Source: Candidatus Saccharimonadota bacterium (GTDB taxonomy: Bacteria; Patescibacteriota; Saccharimonadia; Saccharimonadales; Saccharimonadaceae). Taken from it: 64,000 nt of DNA. Both the position numbers and the translations under genes were made by a program. The DNA lies in assembly GCA_017545595.1 (NCBI GenBank), contig JAFWLO010000010.1, positions 1 to 64,000 on the forward strand, given 5' to 3'. Each line of letters starts with the position of its first letter. Position 1 is the first letter of the stretch. Below are positions 25,268-32,406 of this stretch, one piece after another. The notes under the pieces were generated by a model. That model saw only the letters and a program-made list of their open reading frames with translations. It was not told where the DNA came from and did not search any database.

Positions 25268-25450
25268 TTACTTTTTGAAGTCTATCTCCCAGGCTTTGCC
25301 GCCCATCACGAAATCCGGAGTTTTTGCTTTTGGAGTATTGGAAGGTGGAATCAGTTCGATATTATGACCTAAATTAGTGAAAAACACCACTGTGTCATTT
25401 TCGTGTTTTTCTAGGCTGACGCCATTTGGCGTAATCTTTCCGACTTTCAT
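25268..25450 (-). CDS. short CdiA-C/phage-type nuclease fragment
   Basis: 60 residues. The C-terminal half (LGHNIELIPPSNTPKAKTPDFVMGGKAWEID, in part) resembles the first half of CdiA-CT tRNase-like toxin domains, which share an LG-IEXL...PDFXXXGXXWEXK pattern. The usual second half with further catalytic residues is missing, because the protein stops at DFKK. It is either a truncated toxin remnant or a small independent protein. It has its own terminator and sits between cassettes C20 and C21. I see no immunity gene. Confidence 0.55.
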   Translation of the reverse strand: MKVGKITPNGVSLEKHENDTVVFFTNLGHNIELIPPSNTPKAKTPDFVMGGKAWEIDFKK

Positions 25451-25501
25451 TTCTCTATTTTTATCAAAATACTACAAACTTGTAAAGCTAATGTTCTTTC
25501 G

Positions 25502-25727
25502 CCAGAGCCGATTCCGGTGTTCTCTCCGAACCGTTTGCGTTCCCTCGTAGTGGCAACTATGGCTGGTACTCTACTGGCCTTAACAATAGGAGCTCGCGCG
25601 GTCATCACTGGTCTTCGCGTGCCTACTCTACCTTGAACTCCAACTACCAGCACTTCGACTCTACGAACTTCAATCCTCCGGGTGTGGGCAACATGGGCTT
25701 CGGTTTCTCGATTCGTTGCGTGTTCAA
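25502..25727 (+). repeat. VR cassette C21 (A-type)
   Basis: ARADSGVLSEPFAFPRSGNY through HHWSSRAYSTLNSNYQ and MGFGFSIRCV. Adenine-signature set. It converges with C22; their ends overlap in a short palindromic CGTTG...CAACG region. Confidence 0.85.
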
Positions 25728-25966
25728 CAACGTATGCCAAACCCATAACCCCTAAACCATCCCGTCTTGAGGTCAAAAGCTGAAGAACTAAAATCATGAT
25801 ATCTTGATCCTGCACGGCTGTATGCGACCGAAGACCAATAACTTCCGGTTCTGCCTATGTTGTAGTTGCCCGCAAGAAACGAATCGTATGTTCCGACCCT
25901 AAAAAACGCAAATGGCTCAGAAAGAATCCCTGAATCGCCCCTAGTCAAATTCCTTCCTACATTCAT
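25724..25966 (-). CDS. cassette C22 (B-type)
   Basis: 80 residues, MNVGRNLTRGDSGILSEPFA to RGYGFGIRC. The in-frame hinge ILFDSTLSMNVG extends the open frame to 26011. It follows C23 head-to-tail, the same arrangement as C14-C15. Confidence 0.5.
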   Translation of the reverse strand: MNVGRNLTRGDSGILSEPFAFFRVGTYDSFLAGNYNIGRTGSYWSSVAYSRAGSRYHDFSSSAFDLKTGWFRGYGFGIRC

Positions 25967-26002
25967 AGATAGCGTTGAGTCGAAGAGGATAGAGAAGAAC
26001 GC

Positions 26003-26224
26003 ACGACACAACGAATTGCGAAGCCGTAGCCATTGTAGCGCCCAGTCTGAGGATTGAAGTACGTAGAGTAGAAGTACTGGAAGTGAGAGCTCGTGGTAGA
26101 GTAAGTAGGCGAAGTCCAGTAGTATCCGTACGAACTCCTAGTGTTATAGCTAGTAGAGCCCCAGCCATAGCCGCCGCTACGAGAAAACGCAAACGGTTCG
26201 GAGATAATACCGGAATCGGCTCTG
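26003..26224 (-). repeat. VR cassette C23 (A-type)
   Basis: TRADSGIISEPFAFSRSGGY through YYWTSPTYSTTSSHFQ and YNGYGFAIRCV. Adenine-signature set (His codon changed to CCT). Divergent from C24 across the hinge. Confidence 0.85.
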
Positions 26225-26256
26225 GTTTCTCCGCCCTCCTTGACTCAACGCTATCT

Positions 26257-26517
26257 ATGAATGTAGGAAGCAGTAAAATAAGAGCGGATTCGGGAGTTCT
26301 GTCAGAGCCGTTTGGGCTCTTGAGAAATGGTCGTTATAATGCACTTTCCGCAGTTATCAATACTAACGGCACGTACGGCCGTTATTGGATTTCTCGCATG
26401 AGAGATAGCTACATGCCACGAGGATTATGCTTTACCGATATTTATCTTTATACGGATTGGTTTTATAGTGGTTCTGGGTTTGCTGTTCGTTGTGTTGAAA
26501 TAATCATTTCTTTATAA
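26257..26517 (+). CDS. cassette C24 (B-type)
   Basis: 86 residues, MNVGSSKIRADSGVLSEPFG to SGSGFAVRCVEIIISL. Hinge upstream. It overlaps the end of convergent C25 by a few bases. Confidence 0.5.
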   Translation: MNVGSSKIRADSGVLSEPFGLLRNGRYNALSAVINTNGTYGRYWISRMRDSYMPRGLCFTDIYLYTDWFYSGSGFAVRCVEIIISL

Positions 26518-26529
26518 GTTCTCCCAGGC

Positions 26530-26755
26530 GACACAACGGACTGGGAAGCCGTAGCCATTGTAGTTCCCACGCTGAGGATAGAAGCTCGTAGAGTGGAAGT
26601 ACTGGTTGTGAGAGCCCGAGGTAGAGTAAGTATGCGAAGACCAGTAGTAGCCATCCGAACTCCTATAGTAGAGGCCAGTAGAGCTCCAGACATAGCCGCC
26701 ACTCCGAGGAAACGCAAACGGTTCGGAGATAATACCGGAATCAGCTCTGGTTTTC
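26530..26755 (-). repeat. VR cassette C25 (A-type), last of the island
   Basis: TRADSGIISEPFAFPRSGGY through YYWSSHTYSTSGSHNQ and YNGYGFPVRCVAW. Adenine-signature set. Here an in-frame ATG gives ORF 26512-26793, with MFFFYYIRESALKK before the border. No secretion signal is present, so I treat it as a silent cassette. Confidence 0.85.
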
Positions 26756-26778
26756 TTCAAGGCGCTCTCTCGAATATA

Positions 26779-26886
26779 ATAAAAGAAAAACACGTATTTT
26801 TGAAAAAGGTTTTAGCAACTTCTCTCATGTTTTCTCGATTATTCTCCTGAGTGTCATAAAGAAAAAACACGTATTTTTGGAGAAGT
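26779..26886. repeat. two direct copies of an ACACGTATTTTTG motif
   Basis: AAAGAAAAACACGTATTTTTG near 26783 and AAAGAAAAAACACGTATTTTTG near 26860 are about 77 bp apart. They mark the outer edge of the cassette island. Confidence 0.6.
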
Positions 26887-26955
26887 TCACGGACGACCGC
26901 GAGTAAGCGTAGAGCCCGAAGGGCGATTAGCTGATCGAGTGGGAGTCCGCCTGAA
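26885..26955 (+). ncRNA. candidate structured RNA at island edge
   Basis: GTTCACGGAC at the start pairs with GTCCGCCTGAAC at the end, with an internal GCCCGAAGGGC hairpin, giving a closed 71-nt fold. It is not a tRNA (no anticodon arm or T-loop). The 295-bp gap 26794-27088 has no credible gene; a plus-strand frame from 26939 is mostly antisense to the phosphoketolase gene. Confidence 0.35.
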
Positions 26956-27088
26956 CGACGAGAAAAATTCGCCTGTTTTTTCCCGACACGAAGGAGAAGA
27001 AAAGAGAAAACAATTAGCTAAAAACTCTAAAGAAAATATGAAAGAAGTCGTAATTAAGAAAGCCCCTGAAGAAAAACACGTTAATCTC

Positions 27089-28261
27089 CTAGATTTCTAT
27101 CATATCCTTCCCAAACACTCTCGTATATTCTCTATTCTCGTCAACAATCTTCCTCTGCTTCTCCGCAAGTTCTCCTCTTCCAAGCTTCTCAAAAATATCT
27201 CCCGCGAGGTCAAACCTCGAACAATGGTTCATCGCAAGCATCTCGAGTGGCGTAGTCGTCGTCCCCCTCTCTTCAAACCCATGTATACTAAGCCTATCGA
27301 GGTTCGTATAATTCCTTAAAATATCTCTAAACGTCTCTGCATATCCGTGGAATGCTCCAACAATCGGTCTCTCGAACGTAAAATAATCGTTAAACTGCTC
27401 TCTCGAGAAAGATTTTTCTGTCGTCCCGATTTTTCCGTGCGTCAACGCGTTCACACCAACAAACCTTAGCCTCGCCTCTGGAATCGCCTTTTTAACAATC
27501 TCTCTCGCCTTCAACATTTCTCGAACCATAACGTCCCCCACAGCAGTTAAAACGACCTCCGGATTCTCGTTACTCGCAAATTGGAACACGCTCGCGCCCC
27601 CGTTTTTATATAAAAATTTCGCGTGGTATGAATCAATCCATCTCGGATTCTCATTCTTATCAAATGTTGTAAAATTTACAACGTTCTCCGTTCTCATCAT
27701 AAACCCAAACGCCTCTTCCGCATCAACATCATCAACAGGGAACAAACAGTTTACTTTTTCCCCAGGAACCGAAAGAAGTCCAGAAATCATCGCCGGACTT
27801 TGATGCGTAAAACCGTTATGGTCCTGCCTCCAGCACATACTTGTAGAGAGAAGATTGACCGCTGGCCACTTTTTTCTCCACTCCACCTCATCCATCTGCT
27901 TAAAAAACTTTATCTGTTGCAAGATTTGAGAATAAATAACCGAGAAAAACGCCTCGTAGCTCGCCATCACCCCCTGTTCTCCGTTGGAGAGATGACCGAG
28001 AAGCATAGAAAAAAGCGTATTTTCGCTCAAAAGCTCAATAATTCGCCCGTCCTCCGACTCGGGTAGGTCAAAATCCTCCCTAGGAAGCGCCCAAGCCCGT
28101 TTTTCTACGTCAAAAACCTCATTCAATCTGTTGCTCGTCGTTTCGTCAGGGGAGAAAAAATAAAACTTCGAATCCTTTTCGAACCTCTCCCGGAGTAATC
28201 GTCCGAACTTTTTCGCGATATTTATCTTCTCTGTTCCGGGTTTTTCTACTCTCTCTATCAT
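27089..28261 (-). CDS. phosphoketolase, C-terminal part (split gene)
   Basis: 390 residues matching the second half of xylulose-5-phosphate/fructose-6-phosphate phosphoketolase, which makes acetyl phosphate from sugar phosphates. Visible blocks include FSPDETTSNRLNEVF, WALPREDFDLPESEDGRIIELLSENT (in part), EGXXAXYEAF as GVMASYEAFFSV, WRQDHNGFTHQ, the NHCSRFDLA C-terminal motif and the STSMCWRQDHNG cofactor region. It starts 14 bp after the stop of the N-terminal gene, with a GAGAGGAG site, so both parts are translated from one mRNA and probably assemble. Confidence 0.92.
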   Translation of the reverse strand: MIERVEKPGTEKINIAKKFGRLLRERFEKDSKFYFFSPDETTSNRLNEVFDVEKRAWALPREDFDLPESEDGRIIELLSENTLFSMLLGHLSNGEQGVMASYEAFFSVIYSQILQQIKFFKQMDEVEWRKKWPAVNLLSTSMCWRQDHNGFTHQSPAMISGLLSVPGEKVNCLFPVDDVDAEEAFGFMMRTENVVNFTTFDKNENPRWIDSYHAKFLYKNGGASVFQFASNENPEVVLTAVGDVMVREMLKAREIVKKAIPEARLRFVGVNALTHGKIGTTEKSFSREQFNDYFTFERPIVGAFHGYAETFRDILRNYTNLDRLSIHGFEERGTTTTPLEMLAMNHCSRFDLAGDIFEKLGRGELAEKQRKIVDENREYTRVFGKDMIEI

Positions 28262-28275
28262 CTAAAATTCTCCTC

Positions 28276-29247
28276 TCATATCTCAAATCCCTTTCCTTCT
28301 CTGTATAACTCCTCAAAATGATAACTCCTAAGCCATTCTTCGAGGATTTTAAGCTGCTCTGGGTCGCTCTTCGCTTTCGGAAGCGGAATCTGATGAGAAA
28401 GACAATTTCCGCGAACTTTCTGCCCATCCACCTCTGTCGGCCCCGTCTCGCCCTTCTCGGACTTAAAGATAATAAACGGATGTTCGAGTTCCTCGGCCTG
28501 TTTAAGGACAAACTGGATTTTTTCTGGATTTTCTCCCTCAATCATCAGAGGAGAAAATCCGAACCCTCGAATCAGTTCTTTCTGCTCTCTTTCAGATTTT
28601 CTCCCCATAATCGTCGGCCCGGAGATTTTATACCCGTTAAGGTGCAAAATCGGCAAAACTCGCCCGTTCTTCTCTCCGGAAACGAGTTTACAGAGGTTCA
28701 TACTCGAAAGTGTCGTCGCTGTCTCAAACTCCCCGTCCCCAATCAAAACCGCTACGGTCTTCTCAGGATGCCCTAAAACCGCCCCAAACGCCGTTCCTAG
28801 CGCATATCCGAGCTCACCGCCTTCAGACACCACTCCGGGGGTAAAGGGGCTAGAATGGCTCGGAAAGCCCCCAGGAAACGAAAATTCCTTCACGAGAAGC
28901 TCAATTCCGGCCAAATTCCGCTTAAATCTCGGGTCTATCTTCTCTAAATCCCCGTCAATAAACAAATTTGCATTCAGCGCCGGAAAACCATGCCCAGGCC
29001 CGAGGATAAACTGAAGCTCCGGACGGTTCTCGTAAAAAAGCTTTAAATTGGAATAAATGACGTTTATTCCGTGGCAAGTCCCCCAATGCCCAAGAAGTCT
29101 CTCCTTTATGTCCGCAAAAGACAACTCCTTCTCGAGAAGAAAGTTAGAAACCAAAAACAGTTGCGCAACGGTCAAATAATCCGCAGCTCTGACGCGTCTC
29201 TTGACTCTTTCTATCTCTTTTCCGGTGATGCCCACGCCGATAAACAT
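28276..29247 (-). CDS. phosphoketolase, N-terminal part (split gene)
   Basis: 323 residues corresponding to the N-terminal thiamine-diphosphate half: LLGHWGTCHGINVIYSN, GPGHGFPALNANLFIDG, FPGGFPSHSSPFTPGVVSEG (19 residues or fewer each) and the ThDP motif IGDGEFETATT. The protein ends in the interdomain linker (SYHFEELYREGKGFEI) exactly where full-length enzymes continue as one chain. The two parts sum to about 713 residues against about 790-800 in typical enzymes. TATAAT ends 6 nt before the ATG. Confidence 0.92.
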   Translation of the reverse strand: MFIGVGITGKEIERVKRRVRAADYLTVAQLFLVSNFLLEKELSFADIKERLLGHWGTCHGINVIYSNLKLFYENRPELQFILGPGHGFPALNANLFIDGDLEKIDPRFKRNLAGIELLVKEFSFPGGFPSHSSPFTPGVVSEGGELGYALGTAFGAVLGHPEKTVAVLIGDGEFETATTLSSMNLCKLVSGEKNGRVLPILHLNGYKISGPTIMGRKSEREQKELIRGFGFSPLMIEGENPEKIQFVLKQAEELEHPFIIFKSEKGETGPTEVDGQKVRGNCLSHQIPLPKAKSDPEQLKILEEWLRSYHFEELYREGKGFEI

Positions 29248-29407
29248 ACCCCGATTATACCATAAGTTTTTTATTTTTCCAAAATCACCAAAAATCTAGA
29301 AAAAGCCAAAAATCTTCTTTAGTTAGCCAAAATCGCTCAAAAACAACAAAATTGACCAAAAATCAACAAACTCCCCCAAATCTCAGCCTAGCATCCTTCG
29401 GATATGA

Positions 29408-29413
29408 TATAAT
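29408..29413 (+). promoter_or_regulatory. -10 box of leaderless tyrS
   Basis: TATAAT preceded by TATGA; 6 nt to the ATG at 29420. The 160 bp between the divergent phosphoketolase and tyrS is A-rich with CCAAAAAT-type short repeats and nothing else. Confidence 0.7.
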
Positions 29414-29419
29414 TTTTCT

Positions 29420-30739
29420 ATGAAGTTATCCGAAGAACTAATCTGGCGCGGTTTCTCCGCAAAAACAACTTTGAAAGACCCCTCCGAGCTCGATTCTCGC
29501 GAGTCAAAAAAGTTCTATTGGGGCGCTGACCCCTCCGCGGACTCTTTAACAATTGGCAACCTCGCCGCTCTTATGATGTGCGCCTGTTTTGTTCGCCACG
29601 GATACCAACCTTATCTTCTTGTCGGCGGCGCGACCGGCCAAATCGGCGACCCTAAAGAAAACGGAGAAAGGGAACTAAAATCCCTCGAAGAAGTCGAGTT
29701 TAATAAGTCCCAGATAAAGTCCCAAATCTCCCGAATCATAAACTCCGATTCTGCCGTTTTTCTTGATAATCTCGACTGGTTCAAGGATATAAAATTCCTC
29801 CCCTTCCTCCGAGAAGTTGGAAAATCCTTCTCTATGACTCAGCTTCTTGATCGCCAATTCGTCCAAAACCGCATCGGCGAAGGTGGTTCCGGGATTTCTT
29901 ATGCCGAATTCTCTTATACCCTCATTCAAGGCTACGATTTTCTTCACCTCTATCGAAAATACGGCGTCTCCCTCGAACTCTGTGGCGCCGACCAATACGG
30001 AAACTGCGCCTCCGGCATCCATCTAATAAAACGCCTAGAAAACGCCAACGCGGATGTCTGGTCCACCCCTCTCGTCATCGACCCAGTCTCTGGAAAAAAG
30101 TTCGGAAAGTCCGAAGGGAACGCCGTCTGGCTCGCCTCCGCTCCTGTTGAACTTCCGAAGGCTCAAAAGTCCCAAAATTCCTCAAATTCCTCAGAAACCT
30201 CCGAGAATTCCGATTCCCCCGAATCTCCCCGCTTCTCCGAGAATTTCACCCCCGTTTTTGACTTTTATCAGTTCTGGCTCAACCAGCCCGACTCTTCTGT
30301 CGAATACCTCTTAAAAATCTACACTCTGATAGAAAAGCCCGAACTCGAAGCTCTCCTCGCCGAGCACAAAAAGTCCCCAGAAAAGCGCCTCGCCCAACGC
30401 GCCCTCGCCTTCGGTGCGACCTCTGTTGTTCACGGCGAGTCCTCCGCGAAAGACGCCGAGTTTGCAACTGATTTTCTTTTCTCGAAAACCCCCGATTTTT
30501 CCGAATCTTCCCTTAAAACCCTCAAAAACCTCCTCGGTAGCGTCTCTTGGGGCGAGAGCGAAACCCTCCTCGACATCCTCGTAAAGTCCGGTCTTTCCTC
30601 CTCAAAGTCTGAAGCTCGCAAGCTCCTCAAATCCGGTGCTGTCTCTTATAGTGGCGAAAAGCTCTCCGACGAGTCTTTCCGCCCCTCCGCCTCTGGCGTC
30701 CTCAAACGCGGGAAAAACAAGTTCGCCGTCATAGATTAA
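29420..30739 (+). CDS. tyrS: tyrosyl-tRNA synthetase
   Basis: Class I aminoacyl-tRNA synthetase, 439 residues. The HIGH-like motif appears as TIGNL in DPSADSLTIGNLAAL, and the KMSKS loop is KFGKS. The specificity region LIQGYDFLHLYRKYG and the GGADQ-type motif CGADQYGN are present. The C-terminus carries an S4 RNA-binding domain (SKSEARKLLKSGAVSYSG). A Ser/Pro/Glu/Asn-rich insertion of about 30 residues (about 30160-30245) separates the catalytic core from the anticodon-binding helices. Confidence 0.97.
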   Translation: MKLSEELIWRGFSAKTTLKDPSELDSRESKKFYWGADPSADSLTIGNLAALMMCACFVRHGYQPYLLVGGATGQIGDPKENGERELKSLEEVEFNKSQIKSQISRIINSDSAVFLDNLDWFKDIKFLPFLREVGKSFSMTQLLDRQFVQNRIGEGGSGISYAEFSYTLIQGYDFLHLYRKYGVSLELCGADQYGNCASGIHLIKRLENANADVWSTPLVIDPVSGKKFGKSEGNAVWLASAPVELPKAQKSQNSSNSSETSENSDSPESPRFSENFTPVFDFYQFWLNQPDSSVEYLLKIYTLIEKPELEALLAEHKKSPEKRLAQRALAFGATSVVHGESSAKDAEFATDFLFSKTPDFSESSLKTLKNLLGSVSWGESETLLDILVKSGLSSSKSEARKLLKSGAVSYSGEKLSDESFRPSASGVLKRGKNKFAVID

Positions 30740-30827
30740 CTCCAAGATAGACCCCGCCGTATGGATTATTTTCAGGCATAAAAATTCTCTTTTCAAAAGG
30801 CCAGCCTCACGCTCAGAGAACTCTTCA

Positions 30828-30856
30828 TTGACTTCCCCTCGCTTTTATGATATAAT
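30828..30856 (+). promoter_or_regulatory. consensus promoter for the 30908 gene
   Basis: TTGACT (30828-30833), 17 bp, TATAAT (30851-30856). The leader is about 45 nt with GTTCTTTAA (also in the 11280 leader) and an AAAGGAGG site. Confidence 0.82.
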
Positions 30857-30907
30857 ACTTATGTTCCAAAAAACGTTCTTTAAAAGTTATGGAGAAAGGA
30901 GGAAAAT

Positions 30908-31765
30908 ATGAGTAAACTCTGCTTTTTTCCGACTACCCCTTCTGTCAACTGCATCAGTTTTATCGCAAAAGCCGACAGGGAAGCGGTGGTTCGTATGGAA
31001 ACAAGAAAACTCTATAAATACCTCTCGAACGCTCTAAAAATGTCGAGCTCCCTCCGCGTGAGAAATTCAATCAAAGAACTGATGCGCCGAGGTCAGGACG
31101 AAGCGATTTTTTACGCCCTTTTTTCTTCTATGGAGGAAAAATATCTGACTCTCCCCTCAGATTATGCGACGAGTCTCGCTCAGACTCTCCAGAGTATCTG
31201 TCGGGAAAACCGAGTTCTTTTCTCTCTTGGAAAGTCAATCGAAGAAAACACTTACCTCGCGAAGAAGAAAAACCTCAAACTTCGCTATTTTATGCACGAT
31301 TTTATTCTCGGCTCTCCCGAGGAAGAAGAAAAGGGAACGAAACTCTCCCGCCACCTCGATTATTACCTCAAACGCTACGGTATTCCGTACGACGCCACTC
31401 CTGGGTTCTTTAAGACCCTAAACCTCATCTTGAGCCTCTATTGTCGTCGCCCCTTCAGCCCGAAATATTCCGCGTTCCGTCGCACTCTCGGCTCTGCCCT
31501 CGTTGAGCCTCTCGCGACCTTTTTAACCGAGAAAGACAACGGCGAAGAAAACCTCTATTCTGCGATGGAATTTATTTTCGGTGCTCTCCGTTCAGAATCC
31601 GGCCTCTGGTATGCTCGCCCGCTCACAGGCTTCAACTACTGGCTCGTCGAACGCATGATGTCTTACTACGGTCGAACAAACGCCTATTGCGACATTCCTT
31701 CGGAATTCGCCGCTCTGTTCATCATTATCGTCCCTGATGATTCTGTCTCTTCATGGTCTTCATAA
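30908..31765 (+). CDS. orphan hypothetical protein, mostly helical
   Basis: I do not recognise this 285-residue protein. It has no signal peptide; it looks helical and basic with clusters such as MSSSLRVRNSIKELMRR and LSRHLDYYLKRYG, and several cysteines. A TLGSALVEPLATFLTEK helix and the ending FAALFIIIVPDD are the only hydrophobic parts. It has its own strong promoter, Shine-Dalgarno site and terminator. Its expression design is the same as for the orphan genes at 1757, 11280 and 59522, so these may form one functional or lineage-specific class. Confidence 0.7.
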   Translation: MSKLCFFPTTPSVNCISFIAKADREAVVRMETRKLYKYLSNALKMSSSLRVRNSIKELMRRGQDEAIFYALFSSMEEKYLTLPSDYATSLAQTLQSICRENRVLFSLGKSIEENTYLAKKKNLKLRYFMHDFILGSPEEEEKGTKLSRHLDYYLKRYGIPYDATPGFFKTLNLILSLYCRRPFSPKYSAFRRTLGSALVEPLATFLTEKDNGEENLYSAMEFIFGALRSESGLWYARPLTGFNYWLVERMMSYYGRTNAYCDIPSEFAALFIIIVPDDSVSSWSS

Positions 31766-31770
31766 CTCTA

Positions 31771-31798
31771 GTCCCCGCCTCCCCGCGGGGACTTTTAC
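31771..31798 (+). terminator. terminator after the 30908 gene
   Basis: GTCCCCGC pairs with GCGGGGAC, followed by TTTT; 5 bp after the stop. Confidence 0.8.
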
Positions 31799-31831
31799 TG
31801 CTCTAAGCCCTAAGGACAACCTCTTTTAAGC

Positions 31832-31860
31832 TTGACTTTTTTGCAAATGTGTGATATAAT
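31832..31860 (+). promoter_or_regulatory. consensus promoter of the Zn-protease/rimK operon
   Basis: TTGACT, 17 bp, TATAAT with TGTGA. The ATG at 31867 is 6 nt after the -10, so the consensus promoter is combined with a leaderless start. Confidence 0.85.
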
Positions 31861-31866
31861 GGAATT

Positions 31867-32388
31867 ATGGTTATTGATAAAAACCAGCCAGACTCCCCCG
31901 GAATAATCGGTTCAACCGAATATGTTTCCGTTGGAAAATCTGGAATATACAAAAACATCCCCGCAAAAATCGACACCGGCGCCGATTCGTCCTCGATTTG
32001 GGCTTCAAACATAGAAATCACCCCTGAGGGTATTTTGAAGTTCGTCCTCTTTGACGAAGGCTCTGATTTTTACACAGGGAAGGTCATTTCTAGAAAAGAT
32101 TACAAAGTCGCCGTTGTGCGCTCTGCGACCGGAGAAGAACAGATTCGCTATCGCACTCATCTTCGCCTGACCGTCGCCGGAAAAACCATCAACGCCCTCT
32201 TTAACCTTTCCGACCGCTCAAAGAATAATTTTCCTATTCTTATCGGTCGAAGGACAATTTCTGGGAAGTTTCTTGTTGACACCTCAATAAAAAACGTCCC
32301 CCAGCCCCCTAAAAACCCTAAAACCACGCCCTTAAACGACGAACTTAGGGATAATCCTCGAGAATTCTATCTAAAACATAAGAAATAA
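31867..32388 (+). CDS. ATP-dependent zinc protease-like protein (RimB/PF05618 type)
   Basis: 173-residue retropepsin-like protein with a catalytic-type AKIDTGADSSSIWASNIE motif near residue 38 and the second-half ILIGRRTI. PF05618 proteins are annotated as ATP-dependent zinc proteases and commonly neighbour RimK-type ATP-grasp ligases, where they may trim poly-glutamate tails. Here the rimK-like gene begins 18 bp downstream, fitting that pairing. It is leaderless with a strong promoter. Confidence 0.88.
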   Translation: MVIDKNQPDSPGIIGSTEYVSVGKSGIYKNIPAKIDTGADSSSIWASNIEITPEGILKFVLFDEGSDFYTGKVISRKDYKVAVVRSATGEEQIRYRTHLRLTVAGKTINALFNLSDRSKNNFPILIGRRTISGKFLVDTSIKNVPQPPKNPKTTPLNDELRDNPREFYLKHKK

Positions 32389-32406
32389 CTCAACGAAAGG
32401 AGAATC

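Noticed and set aside
16862-26755. One ancient multi-domain protein broken by frameshifts
   Set aside because: Cassettes alternate strands, have sharp borders and carry unrelated genes between them, so they cannot come from one decayed ORF.
16862-26755. Integron cassette array
   Set aside because: No integrase is visible, no attC-like palindromes separate units, orientation is mixed, and all units encode the same domain.
16893-26850. Many long open frames in other frames of the cassettes (Arg/Thr/Pro-rich, such as RRPVVAARTP)
   Set aside because: They are shadows. NNC and NNT codons cannot be stops in the real frame and their complements leave the other frames open too. Conservation follows the ADSG...VRC frame only.
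26939-27319. 126-residue plus-strand ORF
   Set aside because: Most of it is antisense to the well-supported phosphoketolase C-terminal gene, and its first 50 codons are Lys/Glu-rich with no start signal.
28262-28275. Phosphoketolase as a frameshifted pseudogene
   Set aside because: The second part has its own ribosome-binding site and ATG, the split is in a linker, and both halves retain their motifs. A sequencing error cannot be fully excluded.
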